DNA of 64,000 nt from contig NC_088778.1 in assembly GCF_954871325.1 (NCBI RefSeq), positions 16,085,666 to 16,149,665 on the forward strand. The letters run 5' to 3'. The translations under genes were made by a program, and so were the position numbers. This DNA is from Gordionus sp. m RMFG-2023 (lineage: Eukaryota > Nematomorpha > Gordioida > Chordodea > Parachordodidae). The notes under the pieces are model-generated. The model did no database searches. It was not told the DNA's origin and saw nothing but the letters and a program-made list of their open reading frames with translations. Below are positions 1 through 12,800 of this stretch, piece after piece. Each line of letters begins with the position of its first letter. Within the stretch, counting starts at the first letter, position 1.

Positions 1-9
1 TGTCTAAGA

Positions 10-232
10 TAGTGTAGTTAAACGGTTCGATTTGAGCCGATTTTTAAAAATGCTAACTCAATATTTTAGCCAGAAAATAATTGTCTAAGCCTCGAGATTT
101 CTTTGATATAGGTTCAAACCTTTGTTCCACCTATGAGCAAAAATCTTAGGACTTGTATAATATTTTTCTGGTTAAAATATTGAGTTAGCCGTTTATAAAA
201 ATCGGCTCAAAATGAGCCGTTTAACAACACTA
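10..232. mobile_element. hAT-type MITE with 8-bp target duplication
   Basis: This 223-bp element begins tagtgtagttaaacgg and ends with the matching inverted ccgtttaacaacacta; the inverted ends run for about 65 bases. It is flanked on both sides by gtctaaga, an 8-bp target duplication as made by hAT transposases. It has no coding capacity. A second, eroded copy lies at about 3,255-3,452, and a related end (tagtgttgtgtaatcgg) occurs at the centre of the big inverted duplication. Confidence 0.9.
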
Positions 233-426
233 GTCTAAGATATTAATCAGTCAATGCACGTACTATGATTATTCGAATTTAATCTATATTAACATAACAT
301 TTTGCGTTTTCTTCTCTTTTTTTCGACTAACCCTTAACTCAAACATATTTAATTTTTTAAAATGCAATCATATAGTCATGTCATTTTTTTAAAACACATT
401 ATACGCCATATTTTACTTTATCATAG

Positions 427-808
427 CTGAATCAACGGGTCTTTATTCGCTATATACGTCGATCCCTCCCGACGTGCAAGTTATGTTTCATGTATCAACT
501 TTGCTCCCATTCACTCCCAATAATCGACAACAGTTACCCCGCAAGAGGCATATTGGCAATGACGTCGTTACTATAGTATTCCAAGACCCGCCAGCTGACT
601 ACACCTTACCTTCCAATTCTCAATCACATTCCTCTACTTCAAACTCAAGGTTAACTACATCTACCCAAGTTGCACTTTCTTCTACTCCTTTCTCCCCCAA
701 ACGCATACGTTCTCACTTTCAACACGTTTTCTTGGTAGTGAAGCCGATACTCTCATTTAGTAATGATCGCCCCATTGGTTACTGTGGTGAAACATTTCCC
801 AGTTACAA
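427..808 (+). CDS. SIPA1L: SIPA1L exon 1 in window: RapGAP catalytic region
   Basis: The exon starts after a tcatag acceptor and reads [11 protein letters not shown], then [15 protein letters not shown] and [15 protein letters not shown], then [14 protein letters not shown]. This is the core of the RapGAP fold. The asparagine of HIGND (codon 558-560) is the catalytic thumb residue known from Rap1GAP. Between VFQD and [11 protein letters not shown] lies a Ser/Thr-rich stretch of about 30 residues, much longer than the few residues found there in vertebrate proteins. The end at 808 (AA before gtagtt) is chosen because phase 2 joins exactly with the next exon. The GTG at 474 lies inside the exon and is not a start. 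Confidence 0.92.
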
Positions 809-3800
809 GTAGTTATTTTTTGAGAATTGAATATTAACCCACCTCCTATCAGACTTTTAAAATGCGTAACCTTGATTATTAAAAGACAGATTGTAAATTC
901 ATTTTATTCATTATAAAAAATTAGGGTTAATGTCAATCTAGAAAATTTAATTATTCTTTATTTATGAGATGGGACTTGGAGGGAAGATCTAACTTGGTAA
1001 TCATTTGGCACAATTAATTTTTGGTCAGAAATTTTGATATAATTTTATTTCATTTACAGTGTTGACCAGATTTGATGGAAAACATTTCCATATTTTTTAA
1101 TTTATTTGAAAATAAAATTATTTGACTTGCAAAAAATTGTTAAAATAACATATTTATATATTCTTATCAATTTTTACAATTTAAATAATTTTATTTACAA
1201 ACGAAATTAAAAAATATGAAAATGTTTTAAATTAAATCTGCACAACATTGTATATAAAGTTCTGATCCATTCTATAAATATGCAGTATTCTTTATTTATT
1301 TATAAAATTTTACATCTTAAATTTAAAATATTTTTTTTCAAAATGATCTATTTGGCATGTAAGTTTAAGAAAAATCTGACAAATTATTTTGGCTCATAAT
1401 TATGTTATAATAACTTGATCTATGTATTCAATTTAGACTTAGAATGCTTTTTATACATTTTTAATTAGTCTTAAAAATATAAATCACGTAGGTATCTCAA
1501 TCTCATTATTACAACATAAATATAGAATAAATTGTTAAAAATAAAATAGAATGGCAGTATCGAGGTCAAAGGATGTAGAACCATTTGGGCCACTTTTACC
1601 TGATGATGGAATATTTGACGATCCTACGGATTTTCGAAACTTTTTACTCGCTAAATGTTAGATTATAAAGAATAATAATTACGCATTATCGTTATTTTAA
1701 AGATATTTATAATTATGTATGAGCCAAAATTATTATTTTTATAGAATTGGCTATTTTTATTTTACATTTTTTTTACCGGTGCCGATCTGGTACCAAATCT
1801 AATACCCATCGTTCTTGAAAATTTTATCATAGATAGGAGGAATAATTTAATAATTCTTCTGGAGATGAAAATTTTGTGACAATACGCATTTTCCTGCTTT
1901 ATTAAATTAAAAAAGTTGACCAAATTATCTGAAATTTATAGGAAATTTATTTTACTGGAATACATTTCCTATAAATCAGATCTTCACATTTAAAACAAAT
2001 TATTTTACTATTTTACAAATTAAATTCCTTTATTTAGCACGTTTTTAGATAAATTTTTACTTTATCACAAATATATCCAGCTTATAAAATACCTATTTTA
2101 TGAATTTAAATTTCATATAATTTTATTAGATATTATTAGGGATCAAAAAACTTTTTTTTTGTAACCGTTTTTGACGGGAAAAGAAACAAACGTTGTTTTT
2201 TCGTTTTTGTGTTAAAATGATAGTTATCTTGCTCTTTAAGAGTAGATTTCCATATAAACAAATATTTTTTAAAGCAAAAATTAATATTTAGGTTATTTTA
2301 TCTTAGTATTATTTATTTTAATAAAATATTTATCTTTCTATAAAATATAATATATTATCTTATGATCGAAAAATCGAATTTAAAAAAACTGCAAATTTAT
2401 TAAAAAAATTGTTAGGATAAATAAAAACAAACAATGATAAAATTGCAAATAAAAAATACACAAATATTCAAAGACTTTCCAAACAATAAAAAAACTAAAA
2501 TAATAATTAAATAACTGAGTAATTAATTTTTTTAAAAAATTCGCAATCAAAATTTAAAAACTGCCCATATATAATAACTTCTCCTTGGAAATATAAGAAT
2601 AAATATTATATTTTAAACAATATTGACAATATAATCTAAACACAAAAATATATTAGGTATAAACGCGGATAATTCAGCTCAAAAATCGGAGAAATTTGCT
2701 ACCATGGCAACTCGAGCTAGGCTTGAATGTTTGAAAGATTTGTCATTAAACCATTCATCCAATGTTTGTATCAGCGACGTTGCCCAAAAAGAGCTGTTTA
2801 CCAACAATGAGGAAATTGGCCCCACTTCAGCTAATTTTAACAACATATTTTGTGAGACCAATCTCGTATTTATTTTATATGATAGTTGGAGTGGTTTTGC
2901 GAATGTGTAGTTATATAATATTTTAAAATTTTGAAATATTTTGAGACCATTTATATTACCTCAGGATTGTAGAACGAATTATTTTATTTTACGAAAATGA
3001 CCAACACAATTATAAAGATAGATCGAATACCAATAATACATTTAATCGATTACTATTTTAATTGGACTAATCTTTGTGCGTATATTTAGGTCTACAAATG
3101 AATTATCGATTATATTTATATTTTACGAATACGAATATATTTTCATTTGTATAATTTGGGGATGTACCAATAACACTTTTCGGAGGCCTATTCGATATTA
3201 CCGATATTAAATTGACGTCGGCAGATAACTGATCCGTCATATTTAATTTTGTGCTCTGTAAACAATAATCGTTTTAATTTAATTTGAGTCGATTTTAAAA
3301 AACGGCTAACTCATTATCGAGAAAAATATTACGCAAGTCTGAATATTTGCTCATAGGTGGCACAAAGGTTTGAACATCTATTAGCTAAATCTCGAGGCTT
3401 AGTCAATACCATTTTTAAAAATCGGCTCAAACGGAGTGATTTTGCATCACTACATACATCTACTCATCTCATATACCATTTAATAGTATAATATCTATAA
3501 TTTAACTATACCATAGTATAATTCATTTAATAATATTATAACAGTTATTGTTTATACTCATGAATCTAAAAGTATATAAAATATTTTTATTGATAAATCA
3601 TTCATTTATATAATAACATTAATCTATTTACAAATAAATAGCAAACAAATATATTATGAAATTTGAAACAAATTCTAAAAATGAAGACGCTTTATTGGAT
3701 CGGAAAATTTTACAATATTGGCCGATAACCTGTATTTTAAAAAGATGAAATATCGGCCCGATCCGATAAAAAATATCGTACATCCCTAGTATTATTCCAA

Positions 3801-6800
3801 TTCCATGGAGTGCCTTTATTGGCACACCAAATTTTATATCATTAATAAATAATATTTTATTTTTACACCGTCTGTAAAAGTATGTATATTAATTATAACC
3901 TATATCAATATTTTGGTAAGAAAAGAGAAAATTTAGAAATATGAGCAAAAATTGAATATTTACCATGTGACGCATAAAAACGTCACGTTTTAAAACTATA
4001 TAATTCTGCGCCACTCGTTTAAATAGAATTTTATATTTTAAGGGTATATGGAACTTAATGTCCTCAAATTTTTTAGAAATAGATTGATCCTTTTTTTTAG
4101 AAAAATAAATGCTAATCTAGTGGATTAAGTTAGGGGATTGTAGAGGGTTATTGAGCAAATTTGATAAATCCTAAGGAATTATCAGATAAAAATTCCTATG
4201 CAGATAAAATGGTATGCCGGAGAGCTTATTTTTCACAGAAATCATATTTAATATGCCAATAAGGCATTTTATCAATATAAAATTTTCTTTTGATATCATT
4301 TTCGATTTACAAAATTTTCGCCTGATTTTGTTGGACGCTACAAAAAACCTTAATTATAATTCTCATCACCCAACACACCTACCAATAACTTTTCAAACAA
4401 CCAATAATATCAATATTTTATTTTTCCAACTTAAAACCAAAATTCACATAGTGATATTTTTATAAAAAAAATAAATTAAAAAACAAATATATATTGATGA
4501 CGTTAAAAATATTATTCACAGTATGCAACTGCGATACGCCCACCCTTCATAAACCCAGTCTCCATATCCTCTAAGAAGTTTAAATTTATCGATTTTCCTT
4601 CGTCCTTTTTTAATATATAATTTTTACTCTATGTCCATTAAGACTCTTATATTTCACATTTATATAACCCCGTAATAAATCAATGGTTAAATATTAAATG
4701 TGCATTTGTAATCATATATATTAATAAATTGTTTAATTTTTATGAATTTAATAGATTTTGTATACATGACCCGATAAGCGTTTCTTTTTTTATTTTAATT
4801 TAAGGTCATTTTCAAATCAATGAACTTTGTTAAAAATACATATGTCATTGAACTCTTTTCCTCTCCTGATCTCTTTAATTAATATATGTGGTTAACAAAT
4901 CCTTACAATACGAACCTGCCGAAATTAGACAAAAATATTTAAGGAGTAGTAGAAAGAAATTATATGTGGCTAACAAAACCTTACAATACGAACCTGCCGA
5001 AATTAGACAGAAATATTTAATGAATCGTAAAAAGAAAAACGAGCTAAGTACAAATTTACTTTTCAAACTACCAATTGATATATCTTATGAATCCACACCT
5101 TTTAAAATTTCCAAAAAAAATATCTATATTATCACAATCCTTTTTTTAAACATTTTATTTCAAAAAATATTTATTAATGCTAATTATAATCCAAAATTTA
5201 ATATTAAGATCCATTTTTCACCGATCCGATCCGATATTGGTTCAAAAATCTGATACCGATCCGATATTTATATTGATTTTTCACCACCCCCCTTTGAACC
5301 AAATGTAATTAAGAAATTAATATTTTTTATACAAAAAATCGAATTATGCATAATTTAATTTTTTTATTTCTACAATAATTTAAATAAGTTTACAGATATT
5401 GGTAGTATTAAATGAATTTATCATTATTCCTCCCCTTGAAATTAATTTTTGTCTTATGTAAAATATTTCCATAATTCAGATATCATATTTAAAAAAATTT
5501 TTTTATTTAAAGTATAAATAATAAAATTGGCGTTATTATTTAAAAAGATTTAAAATAAATAAAACTTTGGGTGTTCCTTTCTATTTTTATAAAAATACTT
5601 TTAAAATATAAATCTATTTAAAAAAATAAATAAAATTTAAGGGGTGTTGTGAAAAAAATATTATTTAGAAAATATTATTAATGTAAAATAAATAAAATAA
5701 CAAAAAAAAATCGGATCGGTTTTTACCAGGGTTGGCAAGTCGGTCAATTGACCAGTCAAATTCAGTCAATTGACCGGTCTATTGACCGGAGGAGTATTTG
5801 ACCGGTCAAATACTGTCAAATACTCTAAAAAAATTAAAGGAAAAATAAATTAAAAATATGTTTAAAAGGAAAAAAATGTTTGCTTATTTTTTATGTCCAC
5901 AATATCAAGAGGAGAACTCATTAGTAGTGAAATTAATGAAGTATGTGATATAATTCAAGAATTAGCTATTTTACAAGGAAGTGATGACCAAAATATTTTA
6001 AGTGATATAATTAATTTCAGAAGCAAAAACAGCATGTTTAATATAGCAAATTATGTGGAAATTAGTAATTTCCAGATACAATGAATTCCGACCTGTAGTT
6101 AATAGATTAAACTTTGTCTACCCTGCCCATCAAGACTAAGTTCTACTTCTTCTTTAGAAAGAAATAGGTCGATTTGGGTTAATATTCTAATAGAAATCGA
6201 TTGAAGATCTAAGACATCAGGAAAATTGATTAAAAAATATTAAAGAAAATGATAATATTGAATATGAATCAGAACAAAACTCTGCTACAGATAGCTACAC
6301 GTTAGTTATTGAATGACAATGAATTTAAAAAATTAATATTTTAGATTCATTTTACTATTATATTCAAAATAAAGTTAATATTAACTTAAAAAAACATATA
6401 TTTGAATTTGACTACATTTGACCGTATTTGACCATATTTGACCTATCAAATACGTTTCGGTCAATCAGGTATCGGCCCGATTCAATATTTTTGGGAAACT
6501 GATTCAGAAATTATTACTACCCCAACCATGTTCAATGGTGCAAAAATTATTATTACCCCAACCATATCCAATGGTACACAAATTATTATTACCCCAACCA
6601 TATCAAGTGGTTCCAAAAAATTTGATCACAATAATATATAACTCACTTATATATCATCAAATTCTAAAATAAACTCTTTTAAACCCATGTTATCACTTAT
6701 TTTAATTCGCTCAATTAAGACAATTGAAAACCTTTTAAACCCATACTTTACTATCTTGTCGTTTAAGTTGCTCAGTATTTTAAAACAACTAAAAAAAAAT

Positions 6801-9800
6801 TTTTTTTACAAATAAACATACTTATTGAATTTCACTCCTCTTCTTTCAAATGGAACCAAATTTTCCTTATATTTTTTTTTATCAAATTCAACATTAACTT
6901 TACTTTATCATTTCTAAATTCATAAAAATTTCTAATATAACATATGTTAATTAATAAATTTTAATTTTAAATTCATCTAATTTAATTCTATTAATATTTT
7001 TTCATTTAAATTGATACATTATTTATATCCAAATATTGTATTTAAATTTCTTTGTTTTATTTTTAGTTCATTTTTATGATATTAAATTTACTTGCTTACA
7101 ACCTTCTTTAAAATAAGGTTAAAATTCATTTAACAATAATAATTGTCTTTTTAATTAATTTAATCATAAATATATATACCAACCTTCTTAATTTCTTTAT
7201 GTTACCTCAATAACCCCCTTAAATAAATATATGTTGTTGAATATTAAATATATTTTTTTAAAGTATTTTCCATATATTTGTCTTTGAAAAATTTATTCTT
7301 AAATTATCTACCAACCTTATCATTACTTTTAAAATATTAAAATACAAAAATCCGTATACTAACAATTCAAAACCTATTTATTAACTGGCCTCAATCAGTA
7401 CATTGCGCTATTATTTACCCTTAATTATAATTTTAAAGAAAATTAAATTAATATATATGTAAAAATATTTACTTACCTGTTTATTTAGATAAATCCACAT
7501 CACTCCGAATAATTCTGATCCTGGGTCACGAGCAACACTGTCATGACCCAACATACCTACCAATAACTCACACAACCAATAATATAATTTTATTTTAAAA
7601 ATAAATTAAAAAACAAATATATATTGATTGACGTTCATTAAAAAAATATTATTCGCAGTATGAAACTGCGACAAAATCAGATTTGTTTGATAACCAAAAT
7701 ATTTTGTGTTATAATTTATGACGTAGGAAATTTTTTGAAAAAGGGTGAGCGTTTGGCCATATTTCAATACAATGGGAACCCATCGCTTGTTTTGACAAAA
7801 ATTTTCTTTGGCGGTTTTTAGTTATTTTTTGTTAATTACTATAAAATTTTTAAAAAAATTGAGGATGCTTCATACAAATATTAAATATAAAAAACTAACC
7901 TTTTTACTATAAGGATTTTAAAATGTGGCGTTTTTTTGCGCCACTCGGCATATACCTTTTCTTATATTATATAGCGGATGGAAATACTACGATATATATA
8001 GTATAATATATTATTATATAACTAGTCAACCATTATGGCTTGAAATAAACCCCAGCACATGATATAATTAAAATTTAATTTACTTTTTCATATTTACTTA
8101 GACAAACTCTCACTTATGGGTTCCGCTGTTATAAAGAAGCGTGATATCAAATTTATGATTAATAATAACAAATTCCCTCAACAGTTGAAACCTTATCTTG
8201 TTTCATCTGGAGCTCTTTACTGGCCTCTAAAGGGGGTTAAGAATTATTGCCTAAAGAAGAATAACAATGTCAAAAAAGTTAGCGAAATTACGGCAGATCG
8301 AAACAATGAAAATTATCATTTCGTGAATAAAAGTAATAATAGGGTTAATAGCGAAGGGGATAATAGGGTCCAAAAGCAGGGATCGGTAACCCATTTGATG
8401 GCTCTATCCAATGACGTGTGCTGCCTGTTAGAGGTTCACATTGATGCATTTAATCAAAATAATCGTATAACTTGCAATGTTTTTGAGAATTATGAAGATA
8501 ACACTGACTCCAATAGTTTACTAAATATCGAGCATCCTAGGATAGTATTTGCAATACCAACGTGTAGCATAATTGGTTGGAAAATTCTTCTCGAAGATTG
8601 TAGGTTAGGAATGATTTAAAGTAATGATTTTTCTAAGGCCCATCTTAAACTAAGCGAAATGAATAAGAATGTTCTTTGTGAAATCGCAGCATCTATGAAT
8701 TCAATGTAATTTGTAGACTTAACAAATTTTTATGTTTATTTTGACAGGCGAAATAAGGATAAATTTGCTTAGTTTGAAATGGGCATAAGAAAGTATCTTT
8801 TTTTTAAATTCTGATATTTTTTAATAGGTATTTAAACTTTTTGGTGTATTAACTAGAGCCCTGCAAATTTAATTTTTTTGTTGTGAGCAGGATTCTATTA
8901 ATTTATTTAAGCCTAAACCCGAGCCAGCCCTTTATTTTTAATTGAAAATAATAAATTAACACATTTATGGAGTTGAAACTAGGTAGGGGTGGGACCAATA
9001 CCAATATAATATTGGTTTACAATACCAATACCAATATAAACCAATATATATTTAAATATTGGTATTGCTTTTACAACCAATACCAATTACCTAAATATAT
9101 TGGTTTTGATATATTGTTTAAATACAATTTTAACCAATACCAATATTAAAAATAACATAATTATTTGGGTTTATCGTGGAATCGTGATATTTTTTTTACT
9201 TTCATTGCAAAAACTGATTACATCTGTTATTTCTTCCAAATACTACTGTATCAATATTTCTGTTATTTATAATTATAGTTTATTTTTATTATGGAAGTAA
9301 ATTTTTTACATGATATCTATCAATTTTATCTATTTATTTAGGATATTATAATAAATGAAGACCAAATAGAGTTAATAAATATAGATGCTGTTGGTACTAA
9401 TAATAATAGCGATAAAAAACAAGAAGAATTATCAATATCTAATAAAAGACGAAATTCAGCAAAAATCTGGGAATTTTATACTACTTGTGATAATAAAAAA
9501 AAGGCAATTTGTAATAAATGTAAAAAAAAATATCACTTCCCAATTTTGGAACCTCGGGATTATGGACACATCTTAAATCCATCCACCCAACATTATATAA
9601 GAAATGTGAGCAAATAAATATTGGCAGTAAAAAAAATTAAGACAATAAAATCATTTTTACTTAATAATATAAATAATTAAGACAATAAAATCATTTTTAC
9701 TTAATAATATAAATAATAAAGCTAATTTAAAAGTTGAGTATATCACTTTTAAAAATTTAATAGCATATTGTAACCCTTCACTAACATTAGTTTCTAGAAA

Positions 9801-12800
9801 AACACTAAAAATAGAAATTATGAAACTTTATCATAGTTCTTTATCAATTTAAAATCTGTACTTTCTAACATTACATCTAAATTTTCCTTAACAATGGACA
9901 TTTGGTCCTACCCAAATAAAATACCCTTTATGGGCATAACAATTCATTATATTGATAATGATTTTAAATTAAATAATCATTTATTAGATTTTATTCCTTT
10001 TAAAATTCTGTATTAAAAGTAAAATTTGAAATTGATTTTTTTTGCATTACATTAGACAATGCAAGTAATAATTTAGCATTTCTAAAAATTTTAAAACAAA
10101 AAGATAATTTTGATAATGTGTGCTAATGCTTTTGCCATAATATACATTTGGCTGTCATGGCTGCATTGGAACCCTTAAATACAACTTTAAAAAAAATAAG
10201 AAATTTTTTAAAAATTTTTAAACTTTCTATATCTAAATTTAATAAACTCGAAAAAATATATCTTGAAAAAATCCACACTTAAAATTTTCTCACCCAATTT
10301 TGGATATACCAACACGTTGGAATTCAACATACCAAATGCTTGAAAGAGCAATATTGCTCAAACCCTATTTGACAACATATACCAATCATTTACAAAATAC
10401 CAATCAAGAAAACTATATTAGTGCCTTAGCCTGGAATAATATAGAAATATACCGAGAATTTCTGGAACCATTTAATTTTGCTACAGAGATGGCCTCATGT
10501 GCTAATACTCCAACAATTTCAACAATTATTCCTTTATATTTCAGTATTTTTGAGCATGTGGAGAGTTATAATAATAATCCTAATGCTATTTTAAAGACAG
10601 CTTCTTTAGCTGCCTTAACAAAACTTAATAAATACTATAATTATAATAAACACCTCTTTATTATTTCAACAATGATTGACCCAAGATTTAAACTATCAAG
10701 TCATTTATTAAAGCATAATAATATGGAAACTCTTATTGGATATCTTACTAATGAATACAATATTTATAAAATAAATAATAACAATTCAGCGGAACTTACA
10801 AATGAAGCACAAAATAACAAAAAATTATCCTTTTATGACAAAATTTATCAGGTGAAACCTCATAATAATGTCAACTTAGAAATAGTAAATACGTAGATGA
10901 AGCCACAATTTCCAATGATACAAATCCATTAGATTGGTGGAAATTAAATAAAAATAGATATCCAGTATTATCAAAAACTGCCAGAGATTATCTAACAATT
11001 CCGGCCACCTCATCTAGCTCTGAAAGGGCATTTTCAGAAGGACGGTATGTTATAACAGACCAACGTTGTTCACTAGATGAGCATACTATACAAGCTTGCC
11101 TGTGCCTAAAAAGTTGGATTCGCATGCAAGATTCTTCTTAAATACATAAAATTATTTCCTCTTCTTATATTAAAATTATATCATTCTTTTGCATTATATT
11201 TTGTATAAATAGACAGTTATGTTACATTTTTAGTTTACTTATTTTACTATGTTCTTTGTGATAAATAAAATGGTTCAAAATCAATACGTTTATTATTGTT
11301 GATACAAAAAATACATGATTAAATCAAAATTTTTTATATTCACATCACCTAATAAATTCCTAGTTTAAAAAAAGAATTTGAATTCAGTAAAATTTTGAGA
11401 GTTGGTTCTTAGCCCTGTTTTTATGGTATCATGATTTTTTTTCCCATCTTTATTTAAAATTAGAAATTAAAGGTTTTATAATCACTATTTCTATTCTTTT
11501 AATTGGTAATTTGAATTTAAACCAATACCAATATAAACCAATAGCAATACCAATACAAGAAATAGAAAATATTGTTTAAACCAATACCAATATTTTAGAC
11601 CCAATACCAATACAATATTTTGTTAATATTGGGTTTTTACTATTGGTTCCCAGCCCTAAAACTAGGGCGATGTACTAATAAAATTAAAAATTTTAAAATT
11701 GCTTTCTCCTAAATCCCTGAGAATATTCCGATTATGGATTTAATATTATTTATTTTAAAATTCACTTTAGTCAATATAAAAGACAATATTTATTTTATAA
11801 CGTTCTACTCCCTAAAAAAAATTAATTTTAATACTCCAATTATTATTTTATTATAATTAAATAAGAGGCAAAATGATCAATTGTATTTTTTACCAGGCCC
11901 AACTTTTTAGATATTTCTTAAGGCCGTTACGATTTGCAGTCTCTAATTTTTAATTTATAGGTTCCAAAATTATATAGGGCTCTATTGTTAATATTTGTTA
12001 TTTTCTATGAATTTTTTAACTATTTTCAATTTACACAATATTATTTTTTCAAAAAGATAAAAAATATTATGTGTTTTCTTTATATTTATTATTTTTAAGC
12101 CTCACAATATACTTTAACGAAGGCAACTCTGTTGTTGTTTATTATGACGAAAAAGTTATAAATATTGGTCATATATCTCAAAGATTAAAACAGATATCCC
12201 TTGGAAAACAAGTGAGTTTTACTATGAATGTTTATTATTTTCAATATGCTAAATGATGAAATCTTTATATAGGAAGTTCAGATTTATTTGATAAAAAAAT
12301 GTGTTTCATAATATAATTTTTTAAAACCTTTCTTTTGATTGAAATAAAAAGTGTCAATTATAAAGTTGATAATACCTTTCAATGTCGGTCGTAGGAAACG
12401 ACCGACAATTTTGTCTAAAAGCTATCCTGGGAATTTTAATTCCAAATATATCAGCCATATCCTGAATCTTTTTAAATATTTTGCTATTTGTTCATTATTC
12501 CTTAGTTAATAAATATCTTGTAAAATTTCAAGTACATATTAATTTCGGTTCACCCCTCCCCCTTCCCCCATTTAAATAACACACATCTTGTTTTTATTGC
12601 ACACCCAACAAAGATATGCATAATTAAATAAATAAAATATATAAATCTTGTGGAAACTAAAAAATATGGCCCTTTCTTATGATAGAAATGAGCATCCTTT
12701 TACCTTTTATATTTTATCATCAAAAGCGTCAAAGATTGAGTAATAAAAGTCAAGAAATTTATCATTTAAGCTAAATTTATTAATATTGCTTAAGTATTTG

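Larger units (their letters stand above)
3962..7955. repeat. Composite repeat island with related inverted ends
   Basis: Near 3,966 the sequence reads gtgacgcataaaaacgtcac and at about 7,925-7,950 the inverse-related gtggcgtttttttgcgccac; each is itself a small hairpin. Bases just inside are also inversely similar, with cctcaaattttttag near 4,063 and aaaaaaattgaggatg near 7,853. This suggests an old transposon with long inverted ends, since filled with other insertions. The outer borders and any target duplication are not clear. Confidence 0.4.
2852..8101 (+). other. Intron of SIPA1L, 5.25 kb, filled with repeats
   Basis: The intron is bounded by gtgaga and a tttacttag acceptor. It contains a hAT-type remnant with another MITE inside it (3157-3788), and a composite repeat island from about 3,962 to 7,955 with related inverted ends. 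That island includes duplicated blocks, a tandemly duplicated coding-like segment, pieces of two hAT elements and a 36-bp tandem repeat. No host exon was recognised inside. Confidence 0.85.
8984..11658 (+). mobile_element. hAT transposon (BED-finger type) with 8-bp target duplication
   Basis: The ends taggggtgggaccaata and, inverted, attggttcccagccctaa are imperfect inverted repeats. They are followed inside by many copies of accaatacc-type words, as subterminal transposase sites. The flanks are both aaactagg, a perfect 8-bp target duplication. Inside on the + strand are recognisable hAT transposase parts: BED finger, DDE-region pieces and the C-terminal dimerisation region. The element sits in a SIPA1L intron in the same orientation as the gene. 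It is intact at its ends but its coding region is broken. Confidence 0.95.
8604..12099 (+). other. Intron of SIPA1L, 3.5 kb, mostly one hAT transposon
   Basis: Three quarters of this intron is the hAT element at 8984-11658. Removing it together with one target copy leaves an intron of about 0.8 kb, so the insertion enlarged the intron without touching exons. The remainder is AT-rich. A piece near 8,862-8,935 has a tagagccctgc start that looks like another hAT-type end. Confidence 0.8.

Noticed and set aside
474-812. Stand-alone small protein starting at 474
   Set aside because: The first codon there is GTG and the frame continues upstream to a splice acceptor at 426; it is the middle of a SIPA1L exon.
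2679-2861. Minus-strand open frame opposite SIPA1L exon 3
   Set aside because: Antisense shadow of a conserved coding exon.
6438-6641. Repeat-peptide protein IITPTISNG
   Set aside because: Explained by a 36-bp minisatellite whose length is a multiple of three; no start context or conservation visible.
12383-12407. Bacterial-type terminator or histone 3' stem-loop
   Set aside because: No U-run or histone gene nearby, and the hairpin sits in an intron; stem and loop sizes do not match the histone element.
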